Part shown: one piece after another, positions 16,918 to 25,173 of the stretch
Numbering within the stretch: position 1 is the first letter of the stretch
Layout of the letters: every line of letters starts with the position of its first letter
From: Caryophanales bacterium
Lineage (GTDB): Bacteria; Bacillota_I; Bacilli_A; RF39; UBA660
Direction: 5' to 3'
Assembly: GCA_016282155.1 (NCBI GenBank)
Contig: JAEEJY010000005.1
Location: 1-64,000, forward strand
Length of the DNA: 64,000 nucleotides
The notes under the pieces: model-generated
Seen by the model: the letters and a program-made list of their open reading frames with translations, nothing else
Database searches by the model: none
What the model was told of the DNA's origin: nothing
Program-made: the position numbers and the translations under genes

Positions 16918-17066
16918 ATTTTACCAGTTCCTATTCTTCTAATTGCTGTACCTACACTTCTTCCTAAATCAAGAAATGTATTAATACCACGCGCTATTGC
17001 GTTTATGAATGCAGCTGTTACAGCACCACCTACAATCTGTTTTAATTCTTTGTTTGTTAATTCCAT
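16905..17066 (-). CDS. Double-glycine-leader bacteriocin precursor (53 aa)
   Basis: A 53-residue precursor with leader MELTNKELKQIVGG, matching the class II/C39 consensus of spaced hydrophobic residues ending in Gly-Gly. Cleavage after GG would free 39 residues, amphipathic and cationic, ending GRSVGTAIRRIGTGKICSL and containing a GxxxG motif as in class IIb two-peptide bacteriocins (lactobin A/cerein 7B-like by pattern). A textbook AGGAGG site sits at the end of the preceding precursor gene. The mature part has a single Cys. Target organism and partner peptide are inferred from context only. Confidence 0.85.
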   Translation of the reverse strand: MELTNKELKQIVGGAVTAAFINAIARGINTFLDLGRSVGTAIRRIGTGKICSL

Positions 17067-17074
17067 AAATCCTC

Positions 17075-17212
17075 CTAACGACATTTAAGTGGTCTTACAT
17101 ACCCATCAATTACACCAATTATAAATATAACAATTCCTGCGACTAATAGATATGTTCCAAGTGCACCACCATTAATTTGTTTTAATTCTTGTGTTGTTAA
17201 CTCTTTCATCAT
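17075..17212 (-). CDS. Double-glycine-leader bacteriocin precursor (45 aa), strongly hydrophobic
   Basis: A 45-residue precursor; its leader reads MKELTTQELKQINGG after an extra initiating Met, nearly identical in pattern to the next gene's leader. The predicted mature peptide of 29 residues is very hydrophobic (ALGTYLLVAGIVIFIIGVID), then GYVRPLKCR with a GxxxG (GVIDG) and one Cys. It starts inside the TGA stop of the upstream accessory gene (ATGATGA arrangement), so translation is coupled. With the neighbouring precursor it fits a two-component bacteriocin; a peptide pheromone is less likely, since no histidine kinase/regulator pair is nearby. Either of two adjacent ATGs (17212 or 17209) could be used. 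Confidence 0.82.
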   Translation of the reverse strand: MMKELTTQELKQINGGALGTYLLVAGIVIFIIGVIDGYVRPLKCR

Positions 17213-17619
17213 TTAAAACCTTTCCATATTTTTTTGATAATTTCACTATATAAATTAGTGTTTTCTCTTAACGTATAAAAAGAAACTATACGATCTTTAA
17301 TATTATTACTGCTTTTAATTACAAGTTCATACATTCCCTCTTTATAATTAAGATTAATTAGTTCATATTTAAGCCTTTTATCAGCATAATAAACATTATT
17401 ATTTGTGAATGTTTCTAAATCATCTTGTTTAAGATTTAGATATATATAGTTATCTTTTAAATAGCCAATATAATTATTCTTTTTATCAAACTTATATAAA
17501 ACTATATAAGTCGTGGTAACTAGGAAAATAATATATAATATTAAGAATTTTAGATATATTTTTTCTTCCTTTTTTAATAAAACTTCTTCACTATTATTAT
17601 AAATATCAATCTTATCCAT
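17209..17619 (-). CDS. Bacteriocin-locus membrane protein, probable export accessory
   Basis: A 136-residue protein with one transmembrane segment (about 22-43, LKFLILYIIFLVTTTYIVLY) after a short charged N-terminus, and a C-terminal domain of about 90 residues expected outside. The gene lies between the exporter (8-base overlap) and the precursor genes (stop/start overlap), so it belongs to the same operon. The topology (N-in, one span, external domain) recalls a shortened HlyD/LcnD-type accessory protein of bacteriocin exporters, but no long coiled coil is visible, so homology is unproven. It could instead be an immunity protein. Confidence 0.72.
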   Translation of the reverse strand: MDKIDIYNNSEEVLLKKEEKIYLKFLILYIIFLVTTTYIVLYKFDKKNNYIGYLKDNYIYLNLKQDDLETFTNNNVYYADKRLKYELINLNYKEGMYELVIKSSNNIKDRIVSFYTLRENTNLYSEIIKKIWKGFK

Positions 17620-19648
17620 TTAGTAAAACACCATCTTCTAATTTTATAATTTTACTGAATAAATCATGATTATTATCTCTATGTGATACAAATATAAAAG
17701 TTTTATCTTTATAGTAAGTAAATATATTTTTTAATATCATACGTTCTAATTCAATATCTACTTGGCTTAATCCTTCATCAATTAAAATAACATCACTATT
17801 TTTAAGTAAGGCACGAGCTAAAACAATACGTTGTTTTTCACCACCCGAAATATTAAAACCATTCTCCTCAATTACCATATTATAACCTAAATCATTATTC
17901 TTTATGATTTCATCAACATAACACATTTTAATAACATTTCTAACATCATCACTATCATAAATACCAATATTATTAATTAAAGTATCTGTAAATAAAGTTT
18001 CGTTTTGGGATATATAAGTAATCTTTTCTTTTAAATTACTTACATCATTTATATCTAAGTTGTCTAACTTTATTACATCTCTTTTTACTTTCAAGTAGCC
18101 CATCAATATCTTTAAAAGTGTAGACTTACCAGATCCTGATTTTCCTAGAAGTAAAATCTTTTCTCCCTTTTTAATATTCAAGTTAATATTTTTTAAAATA
18201 ATGGATTCATTTAAATTTAAAGATAGATTATTTATAGATATATCATCTAGATTTTCTATCTTAAAAGTTTTTTCTTCCCTACTTGAAAACATTTCATATA
18301 CTTTCTTTAAAACTCTTTTAGCCTCAATTAAGCTTACATCTAAATCAACAATATTTCTTACAGGAGCGTGAAAAAAAACTAAAATGGAGTTAAAGGCGAG
18401 TAACGAACCGACGCTTAATGAATTATTACTTACTAGTTTAACACCAATAAAAAATAATATAAGTTCACTAGTTATACTTACTAGTTCCTTTAGATGTATC
18501 TGGATATTTAAAAAATTATCCATATTAATTAAAGCTTTTAAATATCTTACATATCTATTTTCATATCTTTTGATAATTTTATCTTCGACATTAAGATTTT
18601 TAACTGTTTCAAAGCCACTTATGCTTTCTTCTAAAAAAGAAGCAACTTCACTTTTATTTTGATAGACATTTTCAGTCTTGGAGGCGATTATTCTTTTACA
18701 TAAGAATATTATAATTACATATAATATTAAGAATAATAAGGAGATAAAAAATAATTTATAACTAATAATAATTAAAATTAAAGCAGAAACCAAAGTAAGT
18801 GGAACATCTAAAAACATAATTAATATTACTTTATTAATAATATTTCTTACTTTATCTAAGTCCATTATTTTAGTTACAACTTCACCTGTTGTACGGTTAC
18901 GATAATAATGATATGGGAGGTTAATAACTTTATTGATTGCGTCCATATTAAGTTCTAAATCTATTTTTTCATTAATAAAAATTAATAATTTATTTCTTAA
19001 ATAATCACTAATAATTTTAAATAAATTAAAACTTAAAAAAGCCCAAAAGATCAAATCTATATAACTATGGTCATCAATATTATCAAAAAGGATTTTTAAG
19101 TAAAATGAAGTCCCTACAGAAAGGATCATATAAATAAACGAAATAAAAAATAAATGAGACAATTCTTTGTGATATTTTTTTATAATATTTAAAATTAATT
19201 TTTTTAGAGATACTTCATTATTCTTAATTATAGGTTTAACAGGATATAAAAATATCGCAACATCAGAATAGATTTTTTCTAGTTCAAAGAAAGTAATCTT
19301 TCTTACTTTAGTAGCAGGATCTCCTACTATTAAATATTTCTTTTTAAAATTAATTTTGTAAACAACCATAAAGTGTTTATACTTATCATCAATTACAACA
19401 TAAATGATAAAGGGATATATTGTATTGACTTCTGACATTTCTTTTAAAGGTGCTCTTACACCTCTAGCGTTAAATCCTAATTTTTTAGCTACTTCAATAA
19501 TATTAAAGGCAGTAGTACCATTTTTTGTTGTATGTAACAGTTCATTTAAATCATCAATTGATACATACCCGTTATAATATTTTATAATCATTTGTAGTGA
19601 TGCTGACGCACAATCTTTAACACCACTTTGCTTTGTATGTGGATACAT
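17612..19648 (-). CDS. Bacteriocin-processing ABC exporter with N-terminal C39 peptidase
   Basis: A 678-residue peptidase-transporter that removes double-glycine leaders and exports the peptides. The C39 domain occupies residues 1-140, with the Gln/Cys pair in KQSGVKDCASASL (Cys 13), His in KHFMVVYKI (about 92) and Asp in VGDPA. A six-span ABC membrane domain covers about 160-440. The ATPase domain (about 470-678) has Walker A LLGKSGSGKST, signature NISGGEKQRIVLARALL, Walker B VILIDEG, and the H-loop in FVSHRD. The D-loop region reads DEGLSQVD instead of the usual DEATSALD. AGGAGGTAATAAT precedes the start. It is first in an operon with the accessory protein and three small peptides. Confidence 0.95.
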   Translation of the reverse strand: MYPHTKQSGVKDCASASLQMIIKYYNGYVSIDDLNELLHTTKNGTTAFNIIEVAKKLGFNARGVRAPLKEMSEVNTIYPFIIYVVIDDKYKHFMVVYKINFKKKYLIVGDPATKVRKITFFELEKIYSDVAIFLYPVKPIIKNNEVSLKKLILNIIKKYHKELSHLFFISFIYMILSVGTSFYLKILFDNIDDHSYIDLIFWAFLSFNLFKIISDYLRNKLLIFINEKIDLELNMDAINKVINLPYHYYRNRTTGEVVTKIMDLDKVRNIINKVILIMFLDVPLTLVSALILIIISYKLFFISLLFLILYVIIIFLCKRIIASKTENVYQNKSEVASFLEESISGFETVKNLNVEDKIIKRYENRYVRYLKALINMDNFLNIQIHLKELVSITSELILFFIGVKLVSNNSLSVGSLLAFNSILVFFHAPVRNIVDLDVSLIEAKRVLKKVYEMFSSREEKTFKIENLDDISINNLSLNLNESIILKNINLNIKKGEKILLLGKSGSGKSTLLKILMGYLKVKRDVIKLDNLDINDVSNLKEKITYISQNETLFTDTLINNIGIYDSDDVRNVIKMCYVDEIIKNNDLGYNMVIEENGFNISGGEKQRIVLARALLKNSDVILIDEGLSQVDIELERMILKNIFTYYKDKTFIFVSHRDNNHDLFSKIIKLEDGVLLNG

Positions 19649-19758
19649 ATTATTACCTCCTACTTATAACATACAAAGTATTTTTCTGATTTCCTTTTTA
19701 TTTTTTTAACTTTTTTAGGTTTTGCAAAAGTTATATTTTTACTTATTTATAAAAACAA

Positions 19759-19792
19759 AAAAATAGTAAAATGTTTAAATCTTACTATTTTT
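19759..19792. terminator. Bidirectional hairpin between recD2 and the bacteriocin operon
   Basis: Stem AAAAATAGTAA/TTACTATTTTT around a 12-base loop, with A-runs before and T-runs after, in the 201-base gap 19649-19849. It can end recD2 transcription. The rest of the gap is A+T-rich; no convincing -35/-10 pair for the bacteriocin operon could be picked out. Confidence 0.7.
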
Positions 19793-19849
19793 TATTTATA
19801 AATATATTTAATTTTAAAAATTTAGTTTTTCTTATAAAATTTTTATATT

Positions 19850-22039
19850 CTATTTTTTATTAATTACACTAATAATTCTATCTTTAAGACTAGTATTTCT
19901 TACGATATTAGATTCATTTTTAGCACAAGTTAAGAATGAATTTAAATCTCCTATAACTATTAATTTTCTCTTAGCTCTTGTTACCCCAGTATATAGAAGT
20001 TTACGATATAGCATTCGTTTATAAGAAGGACATATTGGCATAACTACCATTTCAAATTCACTACCTTGACTCTTATGAATACTAATAACAAATCCATGCT
20101 TAATTTTATTTAGTTCTTTAACAGGATACATAACTATATTCCCATCAAAATCAATTTTAAACACTTCTTTACCTTTAACTAATTCAATAGCAAGAATTAC
20201 TCCAATATCGCCATTATATACATTTAATTCTGGGATATTAACTAATTGTAAGACTTTATCTCCTACACGATAAATTATATCACCCGAAACATATTCGTCC
20301 TTTTTAGGACTCTTAGGATTAAATATTTCTTGTAGTTCATTATTTAAATTATCAATACCATTTATTCCTTTATAGATAGGTGCCATTATTTGAACTCTCT
20401 TATAATCATAGCCTTTTATGATTAACCTCTTACAAATAACTTTAAGATTATGAATAATTGAATTACTATCGCATTCTAAGAATACAAAATCATCTTTCTT
20501 TTCTTTAATAGTTTCACTTATTTCATTATCTCTTATTTCCATAGCAAGAGTATTTATATAAGAATTTTCTTCTTGGCGATAAAGTAAATTTAAATAAACT
20601 GTATTAATCATTTCTGAATCAATTAAATCACGTAATATTTCTCCCGGTCCAACACTAGGAAGTTGGTTATAATCTCCTACTAAAACAAGTTTAACATTAC
20701 GTTTAATACCACGAAGTAAAGACGCAAATAAATTAGTATCTATCATACTTACTTCATCAACAATAACAAGTTCTTCCGGATTAGGATTAAATTCATCAAC
20801 ACCAAAACGATTACTATCTTTATCCCATTTCAAATAACGATGAATAGTTGAAGCAGGATAAGCTGTTGCTTCACTCATACGCTTACTTGCTCTTCCTGTT
20901 GGAGCAAGTAAAGCTAATTTTTTATCAAATTCACCGATTGAATAGCCTTTTATACGACGATATGCTTCAGTAATTGCTTTAATAATAGTTGTTTTACCAG
21001 TTCCTGGACCTCCCGTAATAATAACTATATCATTATTAATAGCAAGTCTAATCGCAGCTTTTTGGTCATCGTTATATTCAATATTTAAATCTTTTTCTAT
21101 CGCTTTAATAATTAAATCTACATCTTCTACTTTTTCTGTTAATCGACTGGATAAATAGGCTACTGTATCTGCAATATAGTTTTCATTATCAAACATATCT
21201 TTTAAATAATAATGTTTATTATAATAAATTATCTTATGACTTGTTTCTAGATCATATAAATAATTATCAAAATCATCAATTAATATTTCTTCATGTAAGT
21301 AATTTTCTAAGGCACTATAAATATTTTCATATTCTAGATATGTATCTCCTGATTCAAAAGTGAGACTTTCCATAACAAAAATTATACATGCTTCTATCCT
21401 CTTAGCTTTATCATGAACTAAATCCTTACTTGTTGCGATTAAATCAATCTTAGGAAAATTAAGTTCATCTAATTCAATTAAATCATAAATATTATTATTT
21501 ATAATGTCTTTAGTACGTTTTTTAAAACGATTATAAATAATCATAGCTTCTTTAATATTAAAACCTATCTCCGTTAAATATACATATATTTCATTACTTT
21601 CTTCATACTTATTTAAAGTATCAATGATTGTATTTTTCTTTTTTAAAGTTAATTTAGGTATACCATCTAATGCTTCATTATTATTTAAAATAATATTTAA
21701 AGCATCACTACCTAAGCGATCAACAATACTCTTTGCCATACTAGGACCAATTCCTGGGAATAAATCACTAGATAAGAATTCAATAACTCCTACTTTATCT
21801 GTAGGTTTTACTTTCGCATAACTCGTTACACTAAATTGTTTTCCATATTTACTATGCGTTGTGAATTCTCCTGTAAAAGTATATTGATCATCGATTACTA
21901 GTTCATGGAAAAAACCCGTAAATGTTACGGTTGTATTAATATATTCTTTTTCACTACATTCTTTTATTCGAAATAATCCAACAATATATCCTTTATCAGT
22001 TTGATATATTGTTTTTTTAAATATACCAACTATTTCCAT
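19850..22039 (-). CDS. recD2: RecD2-type ATP-dependent DNA helicase
   Basis: A 729-residue SF1B helicase (5'-3') linked to DNA repair and replication-fork stability in bacteria without RecBC. The N-terminal OB-like and helix-hairpin-helix region (about 1-280, with FPGIGPSMAKSIVDRLG and GIPKLTLKKKN) is typical of RecD2 rather than RecD. The motor has Walker A TGGPGTGKTTIIKAI (about 346), Walker B VIVDEVSMID, the RQEENSYIN region, and motif VI GVTRAKRKLIVIGD in a UvrD-like C-terminal domain with HKSQGSEF. AGGAGGG upstream fixes the start. It follows the DUF1292 gene closely and may share its transcript. Confidence 0.95.
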   Translation of the reverse strand: MEIVGIFKKTIYQTDKGYIVGLFRIKECSEKEYINTTVTFTGFFHELVIDDQYTFTGEFTTHSKYGKQFSVTSYAKVKPTDKVGVIEFLSSDLFPGIGPSMAKSIVDRLGSDALNIILNNNEALDGIPKLTLKKKNTIIDTLNKYEESNEIYVYLTEIGFNIKEAMIIYNRFKKRTKDIINNNIYDLIELDELNFPKIDLIATSKDLVHDKAKRIEACIIFVMESLTFESGDTYLEYENIYSALENYLHEEILIDDFDNYLYDLETSHKIIYYNKHYYLKDMFDNENYIADTVAYLSSRLTEKVEDVDLIIKAIEKDLNIEYNDDQKAAIRLAINNDIVIITGGPGTGKTTIIKAITEAYRRIKGYSIGEFDKKLALLAPTGRASKRMSEATAYPASTIHRYLKWDKDSNRFGVDEFNPNPEELVIVDEVSMIDTNLFASLLRGIKRNVKLVLVGDYNQLPSVGPGEILRDLIDSEMINTVYLNLLYRQEENSYINTLAMEIRDNEISETIKEKKDDFVFLECDSNSIIHNLKVICKRLIIKGYDYKRVQIMAPIYKGINGIDNLNNELQEIFNPKSPKKDEYVSGDIIYRVGDKVLQLVNIPELNVYNGDIGVILAIELVKGKEVFKIDFDGNIVMYPVKELNKIKHGFVISIHKSQGSEFEMVVMPICPSYKRMLYRKLLYTGVTRAKRKLIVIGDLNSFLTCAKNESNIVRNTSLKDRIISVINKK

Positions 22040-22056
22040 AAACCCTCCTAATAAAA

Positions 22057-22078
22057 AGAAATCCTAAAAAGGACTTCT
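22057..22078 (-). terminator. Terminator overlapping the DUF1292 stop
   Basis: Stem AGAAGTCCT/AGGATTTCT on minus (one G-U), loop TTTT, then TTTTTA. TAG at 22077-22079 overlaps the stem. It lies upstream of recD2 and could be an attenuator. Confidence 0.8.
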
Positions 22079-22304
22079 AATTAAATATTTCATTTAAATA
22101 ACCTAATGCTTTATCAAATTCTTTATCATCATCAAGTCCAATTATTGCTTCTTCACCATCTTGCATTATTAATTTACGAATACAAAAATCTTTTTCATCA
22201 TTCACATTTGCTAAATATAAATAAGTATTTCCTTCTTTTTCAATTGTTTGAACAACAGCATATTCAATGCCATCTTCTAATTTAATTACGTCTACTTCTT
22301 TCAT
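22077..22304 (-). CDS. DUF1292 family protein
   Basis: A 75-residue acidic cytoplasmic protein. The pattern DVIKLEDGIEYAVVQTIEKEGNTYLYLANV, then a Cys-containing strand and a terminal acidic helix (DDDKEFDKALGYLNEIF), matches the small DUF1292 (YrzB-like) family of Firmicutes, whose function is unknown. In Bacilli these genes usually lie near RNA and cell-division housekeeping genes. Its ATG overlaps the stop of the upstream gene (TAATG), so the two are coupled. Confidence 0.82.
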   Translation of the reverse strand: MKEVDVIKLEDGIEYAVVQTIEKEGNTYLYLANVNDEKDFCIRKLIMQDGEEAIIGLDDDKEFDKALGYLNEIFN

Positions 22305-22876
22305 TATCTACCTACTCCTTGATATGATGAACCATCTAAGATCTCTTGTGCTTGCACTAAATCAGAAGCTGCTTTTTGGAATGCTTTTACATCGAAGTTT
22401 CCTTCTTTATCAACGAAACCTTTTTCGCGATAATATTCTTCGAAATTATTATAAGTTACTAGGTTTTCATCTTTATTAAGTAAACTAACCCAGTGCATTA
22501 CTTGATTCATTTCTTCCATACGATTTGATTGATTATATCCGATATGTCCATAAACACCATATACATTAGCATCAAACATTGTTGGATCTTTAAGTAATCC
22601 TTCTGCTATTTTTTCTTCATCATAATAATATCCTTGATTATCTGCTGTACGATGAGTATTAGAATTTACTAATCTCATAGCATAATCATTAGTTTGTTCT
22701 AATGTTTGACTTACTTCAATATTATTCATAGTTGTATAAACAGGAACGCTAAGTAACATACCTGCTAAAGCACCAGCAATAAACATTCTTGCTAATGGTT
22801 TTTTTCTTTTCGAAACACGTACTGGTTCTTTTTGAACACTTTTTCTTCTTGCGTTTTCTATTTGTTCTCTACTCAT
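22304..22876 (-). CDS. Hypothetical membrane-anchored protein
   Basis: A 190-residue protein not recognised. About 27 basic residues (RRKSVQKEPVRVSKRKKPLAR) precede a single hydrophobic segment (MFIAGALAGMLLSVPVYT), giving an N-in/C-out topology. The exterior about 140 residues are soluble, with many Asn, Tyr and Glu (NQGYYYDEEKIAEGLL, NNFEEYYREKGF) and no catalytic motif I can name. A GGGAGG site supports the start. It overlaps the DUF1292 gene by one base. The basic start followed by a small-residue-rich membrane span is a topology signal, not a cleavable signal peptide. Confidence 0.75.
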   Translation of the reverse strand: MSREQIENARRKSVQKEPVRVSKRKKPLARMFIAGALAGMLLSVPVYTTMNNIEVSQTLEQTNDYAMRLVNSNTHRTADNQGYYYDEEKIAEGLLKDPTMFDANVYGVYGHIGYNQSNRMEEMNQVMHWVSLLNKDENLVTYNNFEEYYREKGFVDKEGNFDVKAFQKAASDLVQAQEILDGSSYQGVGR

Positions 22877-22919
22877 TTTAAAACCTCCCTTTACTATCTT
22901 AATTATAATCTATTTTGGC

Positions 22920-24182
22920 TTATTTTGCAATAACATAAGGGTATTCGACACTATCTATCTTTACACTTATATCATCATGTGTTAATTCCCTATCAGTTAT
23001 ATATTTAACATTTAAATAATTACCTGTATGCCCTATTAAAGCATTATCTTTTCTTATCTCAGGAATAAAGACTACTTCTTTACCAATATATTTGTTCATA
23101 TATTCAATTTCAAGTTCTTTAGATAATTCAATTATCTTTTTAACTCTCGCATGCTTAGTATTTTCATTTACCTGATTTTCCATAAGATCCGCTTTTGTTC
23201 CACTTCTTCTACTATAAGGGAATACATGAATCTTACTAAATTTAACTTTTTTAATTGTATTAATAGTTTCGTTAAAATCTTCTTCTGTTTCATCCGGAAA
23301 ACCAACAATTAAATCTGTTGAAATAGCAATATCTTTACGAATACTTCTAATTTCATTAATCTTATTAATAAAATATGTAACATCATATTTACGATTCATA
23401 TCTTTTAATGTTTTATCACATCCTGATTGAATAGGAATATGAATATGATCAACAATCTTTGGATTGTTCTTAAGTACTTTCATAAAATTATCATCTAATT
23501 CAGTTATTTCAATTGATGATATTCTTACTCTTTCTAAACCATCTATCTTACATATTCTTTCTAGTAAATCACTAAAATGAACATCATTATCAATATAATG
23601 TCCTGTATGAATACCTGTTAAAACAACCTCTTTATGGCCGTTTTTAACAAGAGTTTCAATTTCACTTACGACATCCCCGATTCTTTTAGAACGTACTTTA
23701 CCTCTTGTATATGGAATTATACAGTAAGAACAAAAATTCTCACAACCATCTTCAATTTTAACAAACGCTCTTGTCTTATTAAAATTATTTAATTTCATAT
23801 CATCAAAAGGTACCTCATTCATATTTGGTATTTCACAAATATTTTCCTTTGTTTCAAGATATTTTTTGACATATCCAAGAACTTTACTTTTATTATGGTT
23901 ACCTAAAATAATTTGTACTCCTAAATCAACAAGTGTATCTTTGTTAAGTTGCGCAAAACATCCCATAACAACAAAGATTGCTTTTGGATTATTACGCATA
24001 TTTTGACGAATTATTTTAAGTGATTTAGAGTCCGCTGTATCTGTTACAGTACATGTATTTATGACAACAATATCCGCATCACTTTTAACTTCTTCATAAC
24101 CCTCATTTAAAAAACTATCACGAACTACATTTGACTCATAAGTATTAACCTTACAACCCAAAGTAACAATTAAAAACTTCAT
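22920..24182 (-). CDS. mtaB: tRNA t6A37 C2-methylthiotransferase
   Basis: A 420-residue radical-SAM methylthiotransferase that converts t6A37 to ms2t6A37 in tRNA. The N-terminal MTTase domain starts MKFLIVTLGCKVNTYES, whose TLGCKVN form separates MtaB from MiaB (TYGCQMN in the paralogue at 34633). It has further cluster Cys in VINTCTVTD and VMGCFAQ. The radical-SAM CxxxCxxC is in ENFCSYCIIPYTRGKVRS. A C-terminal TRAM-like domain follows. ATG 24182 has GGTGATTTT upstream; the alternative start three codons earlier lacks spacing. Confidence 0.94.
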   Translation of the reverse strand: MKFLIVTLGCKVNTYESNVVRDSFLNEGYEEVKSDADIVVINTCTVTDTADSKSLKIIRQNMRNNPKAIFVVMGCFAQLNKDTLVDLGVQIILGNHNKSKVLGYVKKYLETKENICEIPNMNEVPFDDMKLNNFNKTRAFVKIEDGCENFCSYCIIPYTRGKVRSKRIGDVVSEIETLVKNGHKEVVLTGIHTGHYIDNDVHFSDLLERICKIDGLERVRISSIEITELDDNFMKVLKNNPKIVDHIHIPIQSGCDKTLKDMNRKYDVTYFINKINEIRSIRKDIAISTDLIVGFPDETEEDFNETINTIKKVKFSKIHVFPYSRRSGTKADLMENQVNENTKHARVKKIIELSKELEIEYMNKYIGKEVVFIPEIRKDNALIGHTGNYLNVKYITDRELTHDDISVKIDSVEYPYVIAK

Positions 24183-24214
24183 AAAAATCACCGTTAAGAT
24201 TATACCACAAAAAA

Positions 24215-24235
24215 AGAGATTATCAAATAATCTCT
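24215..24235 (-). terminator. Terminator overlapping the dut stop
   Basis: Stem AGAGATTAT/ATAATCTCT with a 3-base loop, then TTTTTT on minus. TAG at 24234-24236 begins in the stem. Confidence 0.87.
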
Positions 24236-24680
24236 AGTTTGCTCCTGTTGAACCGAAACCTGAGTCTCCTCTTTCTGTTTCTTCAAGTTCTTCAACTTCA
24301 TTAAAAACTACATTAACATAAGGGATAAAAACTACTTGCGCAATTCTATCGCCATTATTAATAGTTCTAGTTTCCTCACTATCATTATGAAGAGCTACGA
24401 TATATTCTCCGGTATAATCATAGTCACATACTCCTACACAGTTAGCAGGTCTAAGTCCTTGTTTAGTAGCTAAACCACTACGGGCAAATACCGCTCCAAA
24501 AGTATCTTTTGGAGGTTGAATTGCTACTCCTGTACCTACTTTAATAGTTGTATGTGGAAGAATATCAATACTATCTTCTTCTAAACGAGCATATACATCA
24601 TACCCTGCAGCATATTCACTACCTCTTGTAGGCATTTTACTATCTGCATATAATTTTTTGATATTAACTTTAGTTGCCAT
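24234..24680 (-). CDS. dut: Deoxyuridine 5'-triphosphate nucleotidohydrolase (dUTPase)
   Basis: A 148-residue trimeric dUTPase hydrolysing dUTP to dUMP and PPi. All five motifs are present in order: SEYAAGYDVYA, ARSGLATKQGL, GVCDYDYTGEYIVAL, NGDRIAQVVFIP, and the mobile C-terminal P-loop-like RGDSGFGSTG. It starts just inside the end of nrdG, placing it in the nrdD-nrdG-dut deoxynucleotide operon. The overlapping GTGAT plus the ATG at 24680 is the preferred start; a GTG nine bases upstream is possible. Confidence 0.95.
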   Translation of the reverse strand: MATKVNIKKLYADSKMPTRGSEYAAGYDVYARLEEDSIDILPHTTIKVGTGVAIQPPKDTFGAVFARSGLATKQGLRPANCVGVCDYDYTGEYIVALHNDSEETRTINNGDRIAQVVFIPYVNVVFNEVEELEETERGDSGFGSTGAN

Positions 24681-24681
24681 A

Positions 24682-25173
24682 TTAATCACAGTATAAAACT
24701 ACTTCACCTTTCTTTTTAGTTTTTTTGATATCAATTACTCTTTGATTACTTGAACCCTTCCATTTTAAATTAGGATTACGTAACGCTATTTTAAATTGAC
24801 CATCAATCATTACGTCGATATAATCAAATATCTCATTATCTTTAACATTATCATATAGGAATCCTGACCATAACCAAATATTTTTATCAGGATAAACTTC
24901 TTTAAATCTTTTAGCAAGAGCTGTAGCACCTCCAATATTAGTTGGATGAAGTGGTTCACCCCCTAATATTGAAAGCCCTTTAATATATGAATTATCTGCA
25001 AGTTTAATAACTTCATCTATTACTTCATCAGTAAATTCTAATCCACACTTAAAATCCCATGTTTCTGGATTAAAACATCCTTCACAATGAAAGATACAGC
25101 CTTGGAAGAAGATAGATACACGTACCCCTTCTCCGTTAGCTATATCCATTTTACGTATTTTATTGTAACGCAT
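24682..25173 (-). CDS. nrdG: Anaerobic ribonucleotide reductase activating protein
   Basis: A 163-residue radical-SAM activase that installs the glycyl radical on NrdD. The CxxxCxxC cluster motif is in FQGCIFHCEGCFNPETW, preceded by NGEGVRVSIF, and GGEPLHPTN lies near residue 75. Short length is normal for this family. The ATG overlaps the nrdD stop (TAATG) with no strong ribosome-binding site, so it depends on translational coupling, which suits a partner needed in low amounts. Confidence 0.96.
   Translation of the reverse strand: MRYNKIRKMDIANGEGVRVSIFFQGCIFHCEGCFNPETWDFKCGLEFTDEVIDEVIKLADNSYIKGLSILGGEPLHPTNIGGATALAKRFKEVYPDKNIWLWSGFLYDNVKDNEIFDYIDVMIDGQFKIALRNPNLKWKGSSNQRVIDIKKTKKKGEVVLYCD

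Noticed and set aside
17207-17211. Mollicute-type code with TGA as tryptophan
   Set aside because: Trp codons in recognised proteins are TGG (for example the MBOAT RWHISLSTWF segment), and TGA acts as a stop for the 17209-17619 gene.
19649-19758. Promoter of the bacteriocin operon, TTATAA near 19660
   Set aside because: It would start transcription inside the ribosome-binding site; no good -35 matches, so no promoter is annotated.
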